64,000 bases of DNA, from NCBI GenBank assembly GCA_964414815.1, contig CAYPXY010000022.1:1-64000 (forward strand), in the 5' to 3' direction. The position numbers and the translations under genes were made by a program. This stretch comes from Mariniblastus sp964414815. GTDB taxonomy: Bacteria; Planctomycetota; Planctomycetia; Pirellulales; Pirellulaceae. Below the pieces are notes generated by a model that was not told where the DNA came from, did no database searches, and saw nothing but the letters and a program-made list of their open reading frames with translations. Of this stretch, positions 17,951-26,840 are shown piece after piece. Numbering within the stretch: position 1 is the first letter of the stretch; the number at the start of each line of letters is the position of its first letter.

Positions 17951-18036
17951 AGTGGCTGGTAGTCGTGGGGATACTCTCGACGATCCTCCTATTGAACATG
18001 AGTTACGATCTCGGTTATTGCATCACGGTGAGAAAT

Positions 18037-19191
18037 ATGAAAAAAGAATTTAAAGGTTTTCGAGCATTTGCGTTGTTGGCAGTGCTCCCATTGGTAGCAA
18101 CGGCTGCGGCATCCGCCCAACAGTGGATGACGGAAAATAGCCCCATCGGGTCGGCACCGACGCTTGCCGCTGCGACCACGAAAGCAGCCCCATCCCAGCG
18201 GATGCATACGATTGCGCTGAATCAATCGGGAGCCGTGGAAGGCCGAGTGGCTGCATTTGACCGTGCCACCAACGAATTGGGGGGGTTGAAAAGCCAACGA
18301 GTGTTCTTCGTGAAAGATGGCGTGGTCGCCAACGAAACCATGACAGCGGCTGACGGATCGTTTGTGATCGATGGCCTTGCTGAAGGCACCTACTCGTTTG
18401 TTGCAACGGGAGACGCCGGTTTCGCAGCTTATGGTGTTCAAGTCGTTGCTGAAGGAAAATCCAATGGCAACAACATTATGGAAGCAGCTGCAGTTTCGCC
18501 GGACACAAGCCTGATCCAGGGAATTTTGGCGGATCAATTGCCAGCTCAGGTTTCAGCAGCGATCGAAGCTTCTGCTGAAACGTTTGAAGGCATTTTGGCT
18601 GGTTCTAACCGAGTTCAATTGCAAAACAAGCAACTCAAAGGTCGCTTGACCGCGTTGATCGGTGGCAACGATCTGCTGGAAGGAACGACCGTTCACTTGA
18701 TCCAAAATGGCAAAGAAGTTGCCGAAGTCGTCGTTGACAATGCAGGCGATTTCGTGGTTAGCAATCTTGAGTCTGGCGTTTATGAGTTTATCGCATCGGG
18801 CAAAGCTGGTTTCGCAGCCGTCAGCTTCGAGGCAGTAGAAGTTGCCGCAGTAGACACCGATGAAATGGCTGTCTCCCTGCAAGAATACGCCGACAGCGAT
18901 ATGCTGGAAGTAGGCTTGGCCGGGTTCCAGGACTTTGGCGTTGTATCGGATGCCGTGACTTATGGCGGTGGCGACTTCAGCGGTGGCTGTGGGTTGGAGT
19001 GTGCAGGTGACAACTTCGCTTGCGGCGGTGCTATGGGCGGCTCGTGTGGCGCATGTGGGGGTGGCTCAGGTGGTGGTATTGGTGGCCGATTGCTTGGCGG
19101 ACGCGGATTCGGGCGATTCCTGTTGCTCGGTGCAGCCGTCGCAATTCCACTGGCTGTGAGCAATCCTTCAGCTAAGTCCCCTAAGGGATAA
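18037..19191 (+). CDS. Secreted SpaA-like repeat protein with Gly/Cys-rich, hydrophobic C-terminus
   Basis: From 18037 the protein has 384 residues with a clear Sec signal peptide (KKEFKGFRAFALLAVLPL...ASAQ). An in-frame start at 17965 would bury this signal under 24 unrelated residues. Two similar segments at roughly residues 65-145 and 195-280 (GLAEGTYSFVATGDAGFAAYG and NLESGVYEFIASGKAGFAAVS) look like carboxypeptidase-regulatory/SpaA-type beta-sandwich repeats. The C-terminal ~65 residues are Gly-rich with six Cys (GGCGLECAGDNFACGG) and end in a hydrophobic helix (FLLLGAAVAIPLAV). This suggests an envelope-anchored structural protein. A strong terminator follows the gene. Confidence 0.8.
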   Translation: MKKEFKGFRAFALLAVLPLVATAAASAQQWMTENSPIGSAPTLAAATTKAAPSQRMHTIALNQSGAVEGRVAAFDRATNELGGLKSQRVFFVKDGVVANETMTAADGSFVIDGLAEGTYSFVATGDAGFAAYGVQVVAEGKSNGNNIMEAAAVSPDTSLIQGILADQLPAQVSAAIEASAETFEGILAGSNRVQLQNKQLKGRLTALIGGNDLLEGTTVHLIQNGKEVAEVVVDNAGDFVVSNLESGVYEFIASGKAGFAAVSFEAVEVAAVDTDEMAVSLQEYADSDMLEVGLAGFQDFGVVSDAVTYGGGDFSGGCGLECAGDNFACGGAMGGSCGACGGGSGGGIGGRLLGGRGFGRFLLLGAAVAIPLAVSNPSAKSPKG

Positions 19192-19239
19192 GGGATGCCC
19201 TAGTTCATAGGAAAGCCCAAGATAACTAAGTTCAATAGC

Positions 19240-19269
19240 AGCCCGCTGAGTGATCAGCGGGCTTTTTTG
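19240..19269 (+). terminator. Rho-independent terminator after the surface-protein gene
   Basis: A 10-bp perfect stem (agcccgctga / tcagcgggct) with loop gtga and a T run lies ~50 bp past the stop. It also faces the convergent SprT-like gene. Between it and that gene, around 19288-19310, is a degenerate copy of the gaaacaagcagacgctgaag repeat seen at 44.8 kb. Confidence 0.85.
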
Positions 19270-19353
19270 TGCATCTCTTGGTACGCTGAAACAAGCAGAC
19301 GCTGAAGAACATTGGATGCAAACCGTACCTGACTTCGGTTGATCGAAACTGGA

Positions 19354-20154
19354 TCACCGCGTCGTCTTGTCAGTTCGTACCAGCCGATGGAGTGGCACGA
19401 AATACTTGTGATAGGTTTTCCCATCGCTATAGGGGGTCCCCTGCGCCGCTGGAACGAGAACCGTAGCTCGCTTGGAAATGCGATTGACGACCCCACTCAA
19501 CCGTCGTCCCTCGAAATCAAATGAGACCGAGTCTCCAACGGCGATCCCAAGCTGCTTGTACGCCACCTCGCGGGGTGTCAGCATTCGATGCTTGGTTTCT
19601 GTATGGGCGAAAAGCCGATGAGCGATTTGCCGGAACCGGTTTGCCGAACAACTGGAATCATTCCACAGCAACAACTCAACCAGGTGAATCATCTCGTGCT
19701 CCATGATGCGCTGCATCGCCTCCAGGCGATTGCTGCAAAGCCGGCCTCCCACGATGGCCGTCGACTCAAGCTGGAATGTCTTGAACAGTGGTGTCGTCGC
19801 GATGGCAATCTCAAAACGGGGCCGCTCCCCCCGGACGAATGCCTGCCGAGTCGTCGTGCCGCCGGTTGAGGTCATACGGGTGGACAGCCGAAATCGAAGC
19901 GGACGTGACGATTCCTGCTCACAAACCGGAGCAATCTTTCCGCCAAAGAACTGTTCATCAATGGCGTGAAACAGCAACCCCAGGTCTTCGTTCGAAATGG
20001 ATCTGAAATTAGGCTCATTGAGGTTTCGCGAACTCTTCAATAACTGGCTGCTGACCGCACGGTTTCGCTTCTCGATTTCCTGCTGCGTGAGAACCCGCCG
20101 AGTTACGATTTCCAGTAGCTGGCTCTTGTGGTTTTCTGGGGAACGAGAAGGCAT
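19354..20154 (-). CDS. SprT-like zinc metalloprotease domain protein
   Basis: A 266-residue protein with the zinc-metalloprotease motif HEMIH (residues 153-157) in a SprT-like arrangement: DLGLLFHAIDEQFFGGKI at ~57-73, where SprT proteins have a conserved start, and RFEIAIATTPL ahead of the catalytic helix. After the catalytic domain (~55-190) there is a small beta-rich tail (GDSVSFDFEGRRLSGVVNRISKRATVLV) that looks like an SH3/KOW-like module. Eukaryotic relatives (Spartan) cut DNA-protein crosslinks; bacterial SprT function is poorly known. No signal peptide. Confidence 0.85.
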   Translation of the reverse strand: MPSRSPENHKSQLLEIVTRRVLTQQEIEKRNRAVSSQLLKSSRNLNEPNFRSISNEDLGLLFHAIDEQFFGGKIAPVCEQESSRPLRFRLSTRMTSTGGTTTRQAFVRGERPRFEIAIATTPLFKTFQLESTAIVGGRLCSNRLEAMQRIMEHEMIHLVELLLWNDSSCSANRFRQIAHRLFAHTETKHRMLTPREVAYKQLGIAVGDSVSFDFEGRRLSGVVNRISKRATVLVPAAQGTPYSDGKTYHKYFVPLHRLVRTDKTTR

Positions 20155-20170
20155 TGGAGAGTTTTAAGGT

Positions 20171-20285
20171 GTTGTCCCGAAATAAATTCCTGGTTTTATC
20201 AATGCCCATCATAACCCGAAGCGTAAGCGAGGGACCACTCCAGCTTGGCCAGGCCGTCACTCGCTTACGCTTTTTTGAAGTTGCG
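20171..20285. repeat. Dispersed palindromic repeat family B, copy 2
   Basis: Begins ttgtcccgaaataa, continues to catcataacccgaagcgtaagcg, then a loop, then the inverted arm cactcgcttacgctttttt and gaagttgcgc. The copy at 44702-44815 shares the flanking ttgtcc-gaaataa and gaagttgcgc, so the element is about 110 bp, longer than its hairpin. The remainder of 20286-20892 has the nrdA promoter and a long leader with no recognised riboswitch. Confidence 0.85.
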
Positions 20286-20424
20286 CTTTTGCTGCCCCCA
20301 AAAGATCAACCACTAAATAAGCACCCTAATCACCAACCACCGCTAGCAGAAAGACTCCCTTTCCCGATGTTTTTCAAGTGATTCTCGCAATTCAGCCGAG
20401 AAACACCAAATACAACATTTAGTG

Positions 20425-20452
20425 TTGACAGATCAAAAAGTGTCGATATATT
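20425..20452 (+). promoter_or_regulatory. Promoter for nrdAB, overlapped by a palindrome
   Basis: TTGACA at 20425-20430 and TATATT at 20447-20452, 16 bp apart, 440 bp upstream of nrdA. A 15-bp palindrome-like sequence (caacatttagtgttg, 20413-20427) overlaps the -35; it faintly recalls an NrdR box but is not a good match to that consensus. The long leader has no obvious ORF or riboswitch. Confidence 0.5.
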
Positions 20453-20892
20453 GGGGTTTCTTAATGAATGGATGCTAGCAAGCTCCTGACCATGACACCC
20501 TCTGTCCCGTCAGCTCTGCGGCGAGAATTGTGGGAAATCAGGTTTGTCAATCCAATAAGGCAATCTTGAGCGTGGTCGACGGCTGGGACGTATTCGTCCA
20601 TTTGTTGAGGCAGGATTTAAAGAAGGTTCACTCGACGACACAACTTGCGCTATTTTCTTGTTTTCTGAATTCACTTTCGGTACGGATGCCATCTGTCGCC
20701 GCGATCAATCGTAGCGATTCTTCATTCCGCACCCGAACGGGTCATAGGGATTTTCTTTGAGTTTTTAAGTTGTCCACCTGAGCTGTTTCAAGCGGTTGGC
20801 AGTGTGGAAAGTGTGACAAGAGACGGGTGAAAACAGGTTTCGTGGTTGAAACTGGCCCGTCACGGAACAATTATTGATAGGAACGCGACGGA

Positions 20893-23712
20893 ATGGTTAA
20901 GAGCGCAAACATAGCACAAAAAATGAACGTCAAAAAGCGAGACGGGCGTCTGGTTTCTTTTGACCCGGCCCTGATTATACGGGCGATCGAAAAAGCTTTC
21001 TGTGCCGAACACAGATTGGCTGATCCCGACGACTTGCCCAGCGAAACACGTGAGCACATTTTTGACATCACTGAGAGGGTAGCCGCTCAGGTTAAGGAAA
21101 AATCGGAAATGCCCGACGGTGTTTCCGTCGAACAAATCCAGGATGCGGTCGAACGAGAGTTGATGCGGGCGGAGCATTTTTCAGTCGCCCGGCGATATAT
21201 CCTGTATCGGGCCGAGCACAATAAAATCCGTCAGCTCCGCGCTGAAGAGCAGATGGATTCGGGAGAAGCGTTCCCGTCCATCATGGTCAATCGTGATGGC
21301 CGAATGGAAAATATTGACTTCGAACGTTTGCGCGACCAAATCGAAGCCGCGTGTGCTGGGCTGAGCGACGCCTGCTCGTCCGAGGGCCTGCTGGAAGAAA
21401 TCGAAAAGCAGTTCTACAACGGAATCACTCCGAAAGAGATTGGCCGCTCGATGGTTTTTGCAGCTCGTTCGCGCATTGAAGGCGAACCGGGCTACGATAC
21501 GGTTGCCAGCCGATTGGTGCTCAACATTATCTATCGCGAGTCACTCGATCGATCGGCCAACGAAGGAAGTCTGAAACAGCTTTACAAGGAAAAGTTTGCT
21601 TCATTTGTCCAGACCGGTATTCAAGCCGGTCGAATCTCACCCGAACTGACTGACTTTGATCTCGATCAGCTTGCGGACGCCCTTGTGGCTGAACGCGATT
21701 CGCTGTTTCCCTATCTCGGTCTTCAAACGATTTATGATCGCTATCTGCTGCACATTGATGGCAAACGTTTTGAAGCCCCGCAGTATTTCTGGATGCGGGT
21801 TGCGATGGGACTGGCAATTCGAGAGGCCGATAAAACGACTCGCGCAATCGAGTTTTACAACATCCTCTCGACCTTCCGGTTTACTTCCGCCACGCCGACC
21901 TTGTTCAATTCTGGAACGCTTCACCCACAGTTAAGCTCCTGCTATCTGAGTACCGTAAGCGACGATCTGGACAGCATTTTCAAGCAGATCACCGACAACG
22001 CGCGACTTTCAAAATGGGCGGGCGGACTGGGAAATGACTGGACCAACATCCGGGCAACCAATTCTCACATCAAGGGTACCAACGGTCAGAGCCAGGGAGT
22101 GATCCCGTTCCTGAAAGTCGTCAGCGATACGGCAGTGGCGGTCAACCAGGGTGGAAAACGAAAAGGGGCCGTCTGTTCCTATCTGGAATCATGGCACCTG
22201 GATATCGAGGAGTTCCTCGATCTGCGAAAAAATACCGGTGACGAGCGCCGCCGTACGCACGACATGCATACCGCAAACTGGATTCCGGATTTGTTCATGC
22301 AGCGCGTGATCGATGGCGGTAACTGGACCCTGTTCAGCCCCGACGAAGTTTCCGACCTGCACGACCTCTACGGTCAAGCCTTCCGGGATCGTTATGAGTT
22401 CTACGAACAGCAAGCGGCCGAAGGAACCATTCGCTTGCATCGAACGATTCCAGCGATCGATCTCTGGCGCAAGATGCTGACCCGCCTGTTTGAAACGGGG
22501 CATCCTTGGGTCACCTTCAAGGATCCGTCGAATATTCGCTCACCCCAGGATCATGTCGGCGTGGTTCACAGCAGTAATCTCTGCACCGAAATCCTGCTCA
22601 ACACTTCAGCCTCCGAAACGGCCGTTTGTAATCTCGGTTCCATCAACCTGCTGAACCATGTCACCGATGGAAAGCTGGATCTGAAGAAGCTGGAGGAAAC
22701 GGTAACGGTTGCGGTTCGCATGCTCGACAATGTCATCGACATCAATTTCTATCCGACCGATGAGTCACGGAACTCCAATCTGCGCCACCGACCGATTGGA
22801 TTGGGATTGATGGGTTTCCAGGATGCCCTTTCCGAATGCGGCATCGGCTACGCAAGCCAGGAAGCCGTCGAGTTTTCCGATCAAAGTATGGAAGCCATTT
22901 CATACTTTGCGATTTCTGCATCCAGCCAACTGGCTGCAGAGCGAGGTTGCTATTCGACCTACAAGGGTTCGAAATGGGATCGCGGATTGTTGCCCATCGA
23001 CACCATCGATTTGCTTGAACAGGAACGAGGTCAGGCCATTGAGATGGATCGTAGCAGCACGATGGACTGGTCCGTTGTCCGGGAACGGGTTGCCCAAAAC
23101 GGGATGCGCAACAGCAATGTCATGGCGATTGCTCCCACGGCAACCATTTCGACCATCATCGGCGTCACCCAATCAATCGAGCCGACTTACAAGCAGCTTT
23201 TTGTGAAAAGCAATCTGTCCGGCGAGTTTGTTCAGGTCAACGTCAAGCTGGTCAACGAACTGAAGGCACGCGAGCTGTGGAACAACGACATGCTGGAAAA
23301 GATCAAGTATTTCGATGGTTCGCTCGGTGACATTGATGAAGTTCCGACCGACATCAAGGAACGCTACGCCACGGCATTCGAAATCGATCCCAAGTGGATC
23401 ATCGCCTGTGCCAGCCGCCGGCAGAAGTGGATCGACATGGGACAGTCGCTCAATTTGTACCTTGGCAATCCGAACGGACGTAAGCTGGACGAGATGTATC
23501 GGATGGCCTGGAAATCGGGCTTGAAAACCACTTATTACTTGCGAACGCTCGGTGCGACCACGGTTGAAAAATCGACGGTGGATATCAACAAGTTCGGGGT
23601 ACAACCTCGCTGGATGAAGAACGCCAGTTCCTCGGCTGAGATTCTGGTTGATCGTCAGCCCGAAGTAAAACAATGCAGCATTGACAACCCTGATTGTGAA
23701 TCGTGTCAGTGA
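20893..23712 (+). CDS. nrdA: Class I ribonucleoside-diphosphate reductase large subunit, two ATP-cones
   Basis: A 939-residue R1 protein that reduces ribonucleoside diphosphates to deoxy forms. Two ATP-cone allosteric modules lie at the N-terminus (VKKRDGRLVSFDPALIIRAI near residue 13 and VNRDGRMENIDFERLRDQI near 134). The catalytic barrel shows LSSCYLS near residue 350 (first active Cys), NLCTEILLNTSASETAVCNLGS near 562-582 (thiyl-radical Cys, Asn and Glu; partner Cys), and the redox-active C-terminal CESC tail. Multiple cones and overall sequence recall chlamydial R1, in keeping with the nrdB that follows 54 bp later. An AGGA site precedes the chosen ATG; Met11 is an alternative. Confidence 0.97.
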   Translation: MVKSANIAQKMNVKKRDGRLVSFDPALIIRAIEKAFCAEHRLADPDDLPSETREHIFDITERVAAQVKEKSEMPDGVSVEQIQDAVERELMRAEHFSVARRYILYRAEHNKIRQLRAEEQMDSGEAFPSIMVNRDGRMENIDFERLRDQIEAACAGLSDACSSEGLLEEIEKQFYNGITPKEIGRSMVFAARSRIEGEPGYDTVASRLVLNIIYRESLDRSANEGSLKQLYKEKFASFVQTGIQAGRISPELTDFDLDQLADALVAERDSLFPYLGLQTIYDRYLLHIDGKRFEAPQYFWMRVAMGLAIREADKTTRAIEFYNILSTFRFTSATPTLFNSGTLHPQLSSCYLSTVSDDLDSIFKQITDNARLSKWAGGLGNDWTNIRATNSHIKGTNGQSQGVIPFLKVVSDTAVAVNQGGKRKGAVCSYLESWHLDIEEFLDLRKNTGDERRRTHDMHTANWIPDLFMQRVIDGGNWTLFSPDEVSDLHDLYGQAFRDRYEFYEQQAAEGTIRLHRTIPAIDLWRKMLTRLFETGHPWVTFKDPSNIRSPQDHVGVVHSSNLCTEILLNTSASETAVCNLGSINLLNHVTDGKLDLKKLEETVTVAVRMLDNVIDINFYPTDESRNSNLRHRPIGLGLMGFQDALSECGIGYASQEAVEFSDQSMEAISYFAISASSQLAAERGCYSTYKGSKWDRGLLPIDTIDLLEQERGQAIEMDRSSTMDWSVVRERVAQNGMRNSNVMAIAPTATISTIIGVTQSIEPTYKQLFVKSNLSGEFVQVNVKLVNELKARELWNNDMLEKIKYFDGSLGDIDEVPTDIKERYATAFEIDPKWIIACASRRQKWIDMGQSLNLYLGNPNGRKLDEMYRMAWKSGLKTTYYLRTLGATTVEKSTVDINKFGVQPRWMKNASSSAEILVDRQPEVKQCSIDNPDCESCQ

Positions 23713-23766
23713 CCCAAAATTTTCTGATTTCTTTCCCACTCATCATTCAGCAAGGAACTGCAAACT

Positions 23767-24840
23767 ATGGCAACTGATATTCGCGACGCAAACCTTCAGC
23801 GACCCAAGAAAACTCCGGCCATCAATCGGCGAATTGATGCCAATGAAAAACGGTTGATCAACTGCCATCAGGTGGATGTCAACCAACTCATGCCCCTGAA
23901 ATACAAATGGGCATGGGAACACTATGACAACGGTTGTGCCAACCACTGGATGCCAACCGAAGTCCCGATGAACAAGGACATCGAAATCTGGAAGTCAAAT
24001 ATACTGACCCAGGACGAACGTCGTGTCATCATGCGAAATCTCGGCTTCTTCTCGACGGCTGAAAGCCTGGTCGGGAACAATCTTGTATTGGCGATCTTCA
24101 AACACATCACCAATGCGGAATGTCGCCAATACCTGCTCCGGCAGGCGTTTGAAGAGGCCGTTCATACCCATACGTTCCTGTACGTTGTCGAAAGTCTTGG
24201 TCTGGATGAGGGCGAAGTTTTCAACATGTACAACGAAATTCCTTCGATCGCCCGCAAAGACGCCTTTGAAATGGAGTTGACTCGCGAAATTCTTGATCCG
24301 AACTTTACAAGCGACACCTTTGAGGGCGGACAGGCATTGCTGAAGAATCTGATTGGGTTCTACCTGATCATGGAGGGTATTTTCTTCTATTCAGGATTCG
24401 TGATGATTCTGTCTTTTCACCGCCGCAACCTGATGAAGGGGATCGGGGAACAGTTTCAGTACATCCTGCGCGATGAAACGATCCACTTGAATTTTGGTGT
24501 CGATTTGATCAACGGAATCAAGGCTGAAAATCCTCACTTGTGGACGCCCGAATTTCAGCAACAAATGATTGCTCGCATTCGCGAGTCTGTTGAGCTGGAA
24601 ATTGCTTACGCAAAAGACTGCCTGCCCAACGGCGTCCTCGGCCTCAATGCCGATCTGTTCCGCGACTACGTTCAACATGTCGCCGACCGACGGCTGGAGC
24701 GGATTGGTTTGCCGATTCAATACGGCAGCAACAATCCCTTCCCGTGGATGAGCGAGACGATGGACCTGTCTAAGGAAAAGAACTTCTTCGAAACCCGTGT
24801 GACCGAGTATCAAACCGGTGGCAAGCTGGATTGGGACTAA
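23767..24840 (+). CDS. nrdB: Class Ic-type ribonucleotide reductase small subunit (Phe in place of radical Tyr)
   Basis: A 357-residue R2 protein. The six metal ligands are all present: Glu99, Glu130, His133, Glu203, Glu237 and His240, each offset by exactly 10 from the Chlamydia trachomatis enzyme as I recall it. The position of the radical tyrosine is Phe137 (EAVHTHTF), encoded by ttc at 24175-24177. Chlamydial R2 carries the same Phe and uses a Mn(IV)/Fe(III) cofactor instead of a tyrosyl radical. The C-terminal half, such as GIFFYSGFVMILSFHR and NPFPWMSET, also closely resembles the chlamydial protein. The gene is cotranscribed with nrdA, and its stop overlaps the next start (TAATG). Confidence 0.96.
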   Translation: MATDIRDANLQRPKKTPAINRRIDANEKRLINCHQVDVNQLMPLKYKWAWEHYDNGCANHWMPTEVPMNKDIEIWKSNILTQDERRVIMRNLGFFSTAESLVGNNLVLAIFKHITNAECRQYLLRQAFEEAVHTHTFLYVVESLGLDEGEVFNMYNEIPSIARKDAFEMELTREILDPNFTSDTFEGGQALLKNLIGFYLIMEGIFFYSGFVMILSFHRRNLMKGIGEQFQYILRDETIHLNFGVDLINGIKAENPHLWTPEFQQQMIARIRESVELEIAYAKDCLPNGVLGLNADLFRDYVQHVADRRLERIGLPIQYGSNNPFPWMSETMDLSKEKNFFETRVTEYQTGGKLDWD

Positions 24841-25844
24841 TGAGCACTTTGTTTCATCACCGTATCCCTGCGTTTATTTTTCTTGCGGTTTTTCTGGGGA
24901 CGAACCCTCATGCCGAAGCGATCGGAAACGAAACGGAACGAGAAAAAGTCCGGGTGATGACTTTCAATCTGTGGCACGGAGGGGATGCAGGGCGTCAACC
25001 ACTTGATCAGACGGTTGAAGTCATCAAGCAAGCTCAAGCCGATATTGTCGGGTTCCAGGAAACGGCTGGAGCGGCACCGGAAGGTCAACCGCGACCCGAC
25101 AATGCGGCCAAGCTCGCGGAAAAACTGGGGTGGCACTATTTCGATCAAGGAGGACGAACGGGGATCATCAGCCGGTTCAAGTTCGTCGCCTCCACCCCCA
25201 ATCAATGGGGTGCCAAATTCGAAATGCCGTCCGGTCAGCAGTTCTATATGTTCAATGCGCATCTCTCGCATAGCCCTTATCAACCCTATCAGCTTCTCGG
25301 CATTCCTTATGGCGAAAGCAAATTCCTGAGCACTGCCGTCGAAGCCGTTCGCGCCGCTGAAGAAGCCCGAGGCGAACAGGTCAAGCGGATGTTGGCAGAG
25401 GTGAACGAAATCCTGGCCGAAGGGTTACCGGTGTTTATCACCGGCGATTTCAATGAGCCGTCTCATCTGGACTGGACGGCTGCGGCGGCACAGGCAAATC
25501 TCTGTCCGACGGAAGTGCAATGGCCATCAACCAAGGCGGTTGAAGAGGCCGGTTTTCTTGACACTTGGCGAGCTGCATATCCCGATCCCGTTCAACAGCC
25601 TGGACTGACCTGGACCCCAACCACCCAACCGTCCGATCCGAAAGACCATCATGACCGCATCGATTTTGTGTTCGCGGGTGGAGCAAAGGTCGAGATCAAA
25701 TCGGTCAAAATTGTCGGTGAGTCGAAAGACTTTGCCGACATTGTGGTGACTCCCTATCCTTCCGACCATCGGGCAGTAGTTGCCGAAGTTGAACTTCCTG
25801 AAGTTACGAAAGCAAGCAGGCCGGAACAAGCAAACACCGAGTAA
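24840..25844 (+). CDS. Secreted endonuclease/exonuclease/phosphatase-family protein
   Basis: A 334-residue protein with a signal peptide (RIPAFIFLAVFLGTNPHAEA) and the EEP fold: MTFNLWH near the start, VGFQET with the metal-binding Glu, ITGDFNEPSHLDWT with the Asp/Asn pair, and the final SDHRAVVAE with the catalytic His. It is likely a secreted phosphodiesterase, phosphatase or nuclease; the substrate cannot be chosen from sequence. I use the ATG at 24840 overlapping the nrdB stop (TAATG) rather than the ATG at 24831. The last ~12 residues (KASRPEQANTE) are encoded by a short dispersed repeat, so the natural C-terminus may have been altered. Confidence 0.88.
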   Translation: MSTLFHHRIPAFIFLAVFLGTNPHAEAIGNETEREKVRVMTFNLWHGGDAGRQPLDQTVEVIKQAQADIVGFQETAGAAPEGQPRPDNAAKLAEKLGWHYFDQGGRTGIISRFKFVASTPNQWGAKFEMPSGQQFYMFNAHLSHSPYQPYQLLGIPYGESKFLSTAVEAVRAAEEARGEQVKRMLAEVNEILAEGLPVFITGDFNEPSHLDWTAAAAQANLCPTEVQWPSTKAVEEAGFLDTWRAAYPDPVQQPGLTWTPTTQPSDPKDHHDRIDFVFAGGAKVEIKSVKIVGESKDFADIVVTPYPSDHRAVVAEVELPEVTKASRPEQANTE

Positions 25845-25845
25845 A
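25806..25845. repeat. Short dispersed repeat (gcaggccggaacaagcaaac)
   Basis: The sequence recurs at 44810-44850 with few changes and, degenerate, at about 19288-19310. Here it forms the 3' end of the upstream coding region. Confidence 0.65.
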
Positions 25846-25916
25846 GTGAAGTTCCGTTTTTTCGTTCCCCACCGAATTCATTCGGTGGAAACCAGAATCA
25901 GTCACTTTCGAGTGGT

Positions 25917-26032
25917 TAGTAGTTGATCCTTGCTCCCACTGAGTAAACTCAGCGGGGAGCCGTTTTCTCGAGCATCGCTTTTTTAGTAGCTGATCCTCAC
26001 TCCCACCGAAATAAATTCGGCGGGGAGTAGTT
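25917..26032. repeat. Dispersed repeat family C, copy 1 (two hairpins)
   Basis: About 116 bp containing two hairpins built on gctcccac-gagtaaactc-gcggggagc and ctcccaccgaaataaattcggcggggag, separated by gcatcgcttttttagta. An inverted copy lies at 55561-55673. A lone related hairpin (ttccccaccgaattcattcggtgga) sits at 25864-25889. The rest of the gap to 26280 has only a fragment of the 1.7-kb palindrome arm near 26204. Confidence 0.9.
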
Positions 26033-26280
26033 AGACTTCTTAAGTTTGCGGCATTCGGACCCGTCCCACTGTGGATTTCTGGTTTACGGTGATTTGCTGC
26101 AATTGGACACAGATGCTTTCCCTGAATGCGGGTGTAGTGATAAACCATATCGCAGAACAGTATCGAGCTGGCGTATAATGCTTGAACTATAGCGGTGAAT
26201 CATCCCCGCACTCCATGGAGTGAATGGCTTTTGCATGTGTAGGCTGGCTCATGCTCTGCGCCAATCCTCCAGAGACTGTG

Positions 26281-26286
26281 TATAAT
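26281..26286 (+). promoter_or_regulatory. Candidate -10 for the toxin-antitoxin operon
   Basis: A perfect TATAAT 21 bp before the antitoxin start, preceded by TGTG; the -35 is poor. A GGAG ribosome-binding site lies at 26297-26300, 7 bp before the ATG. Confidence 0.45.
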
Positions 26287-26307
26287 AGCAAAATATGGAG
26301 CAAACCT

Positions 26308-26547
26308 ATGATTGATCTCGAAACACTACTGTCCAATGCCGTTCAGTTGCCGGTCGCTGACCGGTTACAGCTTATTGAGGCATTGTGGGAAACCGTTCCT
26401 GAGGATTCTGTACCACCCTTATCGAACGAGTGGCTGGAAGAGATAGAACGGCGATCGGCAGACTTTGATGCCGGACTTGTCGAAACCGTGCCTTGGAATC
26501 AAGTGCGAGAAGAGGCTTTGCGCCGTTTGAAATCCGACAAGCAGTGA
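26308..26547 (+). CDS. Addiction-module antitoxin (short RelB/ParD-like, TIGR02574-type)
   Basis: From the ATG at 26308 the protein has 79 residues. It has the pattern of the addiction module component family: an N-terminal helix, then LPVADRLQLIEALWETVP, then LSNEWLEEIERRSADFDAG and a basic C-terminus. Such proteins bind and neutralise a ParE/RelE toxin and repress their operon. The start is set by the GGAG site and the TATAAT box; an upstream in-frame start at 26224 has no family similarity. Its stop codon overlaps the toxin start by one base (TGATG), indicating translational coupling. Confidence 0.88.
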   Translation: MIDLETLLSNAVQLPVADRLQLIEALWETVPEDSVPPLSNEWLEEIERRSADFDAGLVETVPWNQVREEALRRLKSDKQ

Positions 26548-26840
26548 TGTTGCAGGCAAACTACCATCCGGGTGCGAGGCTCGATTTCGACCAATCGTTC
26601 GACTGGTATGCGAACCGCGATGAACTTACGGCAACTCAATTCTCAGACGCCGTTGGAGAAGCAATTGCTCGAATCGTACGCAACACGTCGACATTCCCAT
26701 ATATTGATCAGCGGCATCAACAATGCTTGCTGAAACGATTTCCATTCCGAATTATTTTCAGGAAGCTCGAAGATCAGGTTTTGATTGTAGCAATCGCACA
26801 CCAGAAACGTCGCCAAAATTATTGGCGCGGCCGCAAATGA
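26547..26840 (+). CDS. ParE/RelE-type toxin
   Basis: A 97-residue protein with the ParE/RelE fold signature: an N-terminal strand with two helices (GARLDFDQSFDWYANRD and ATQFSDAVGEAIARI), then strands with RFPFRIIFRKLEDQVLIVAIAHQKR and the terminal YW. The basic C-terminal residues match the RelE-superfamily active or binding face. I cannot tell mRNA interferase from gyrase poison by eye; the sequence is closer to ParE-like members paired with this antitoxin type. It overlaps the antitoxin stop by one base and the following ATPase start by four bases (ATGA). Confidence 0.88.
   Translation: MLQANYHPGARLDFDQSFDWYANRDELTATQFSDAVGEAIARIVRNTSTFPYIDQRHQQCLLKRFPFRIIFRKLEDQVLIVAIAHQKRRQNYWRGRK

Noticed and set aside
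20155..20892. Cobalamin riboswitch in the nrdAB leader
   Set aside because: The B12-box sequence is absent, and nrdAB is class I and does not need cobalamin.
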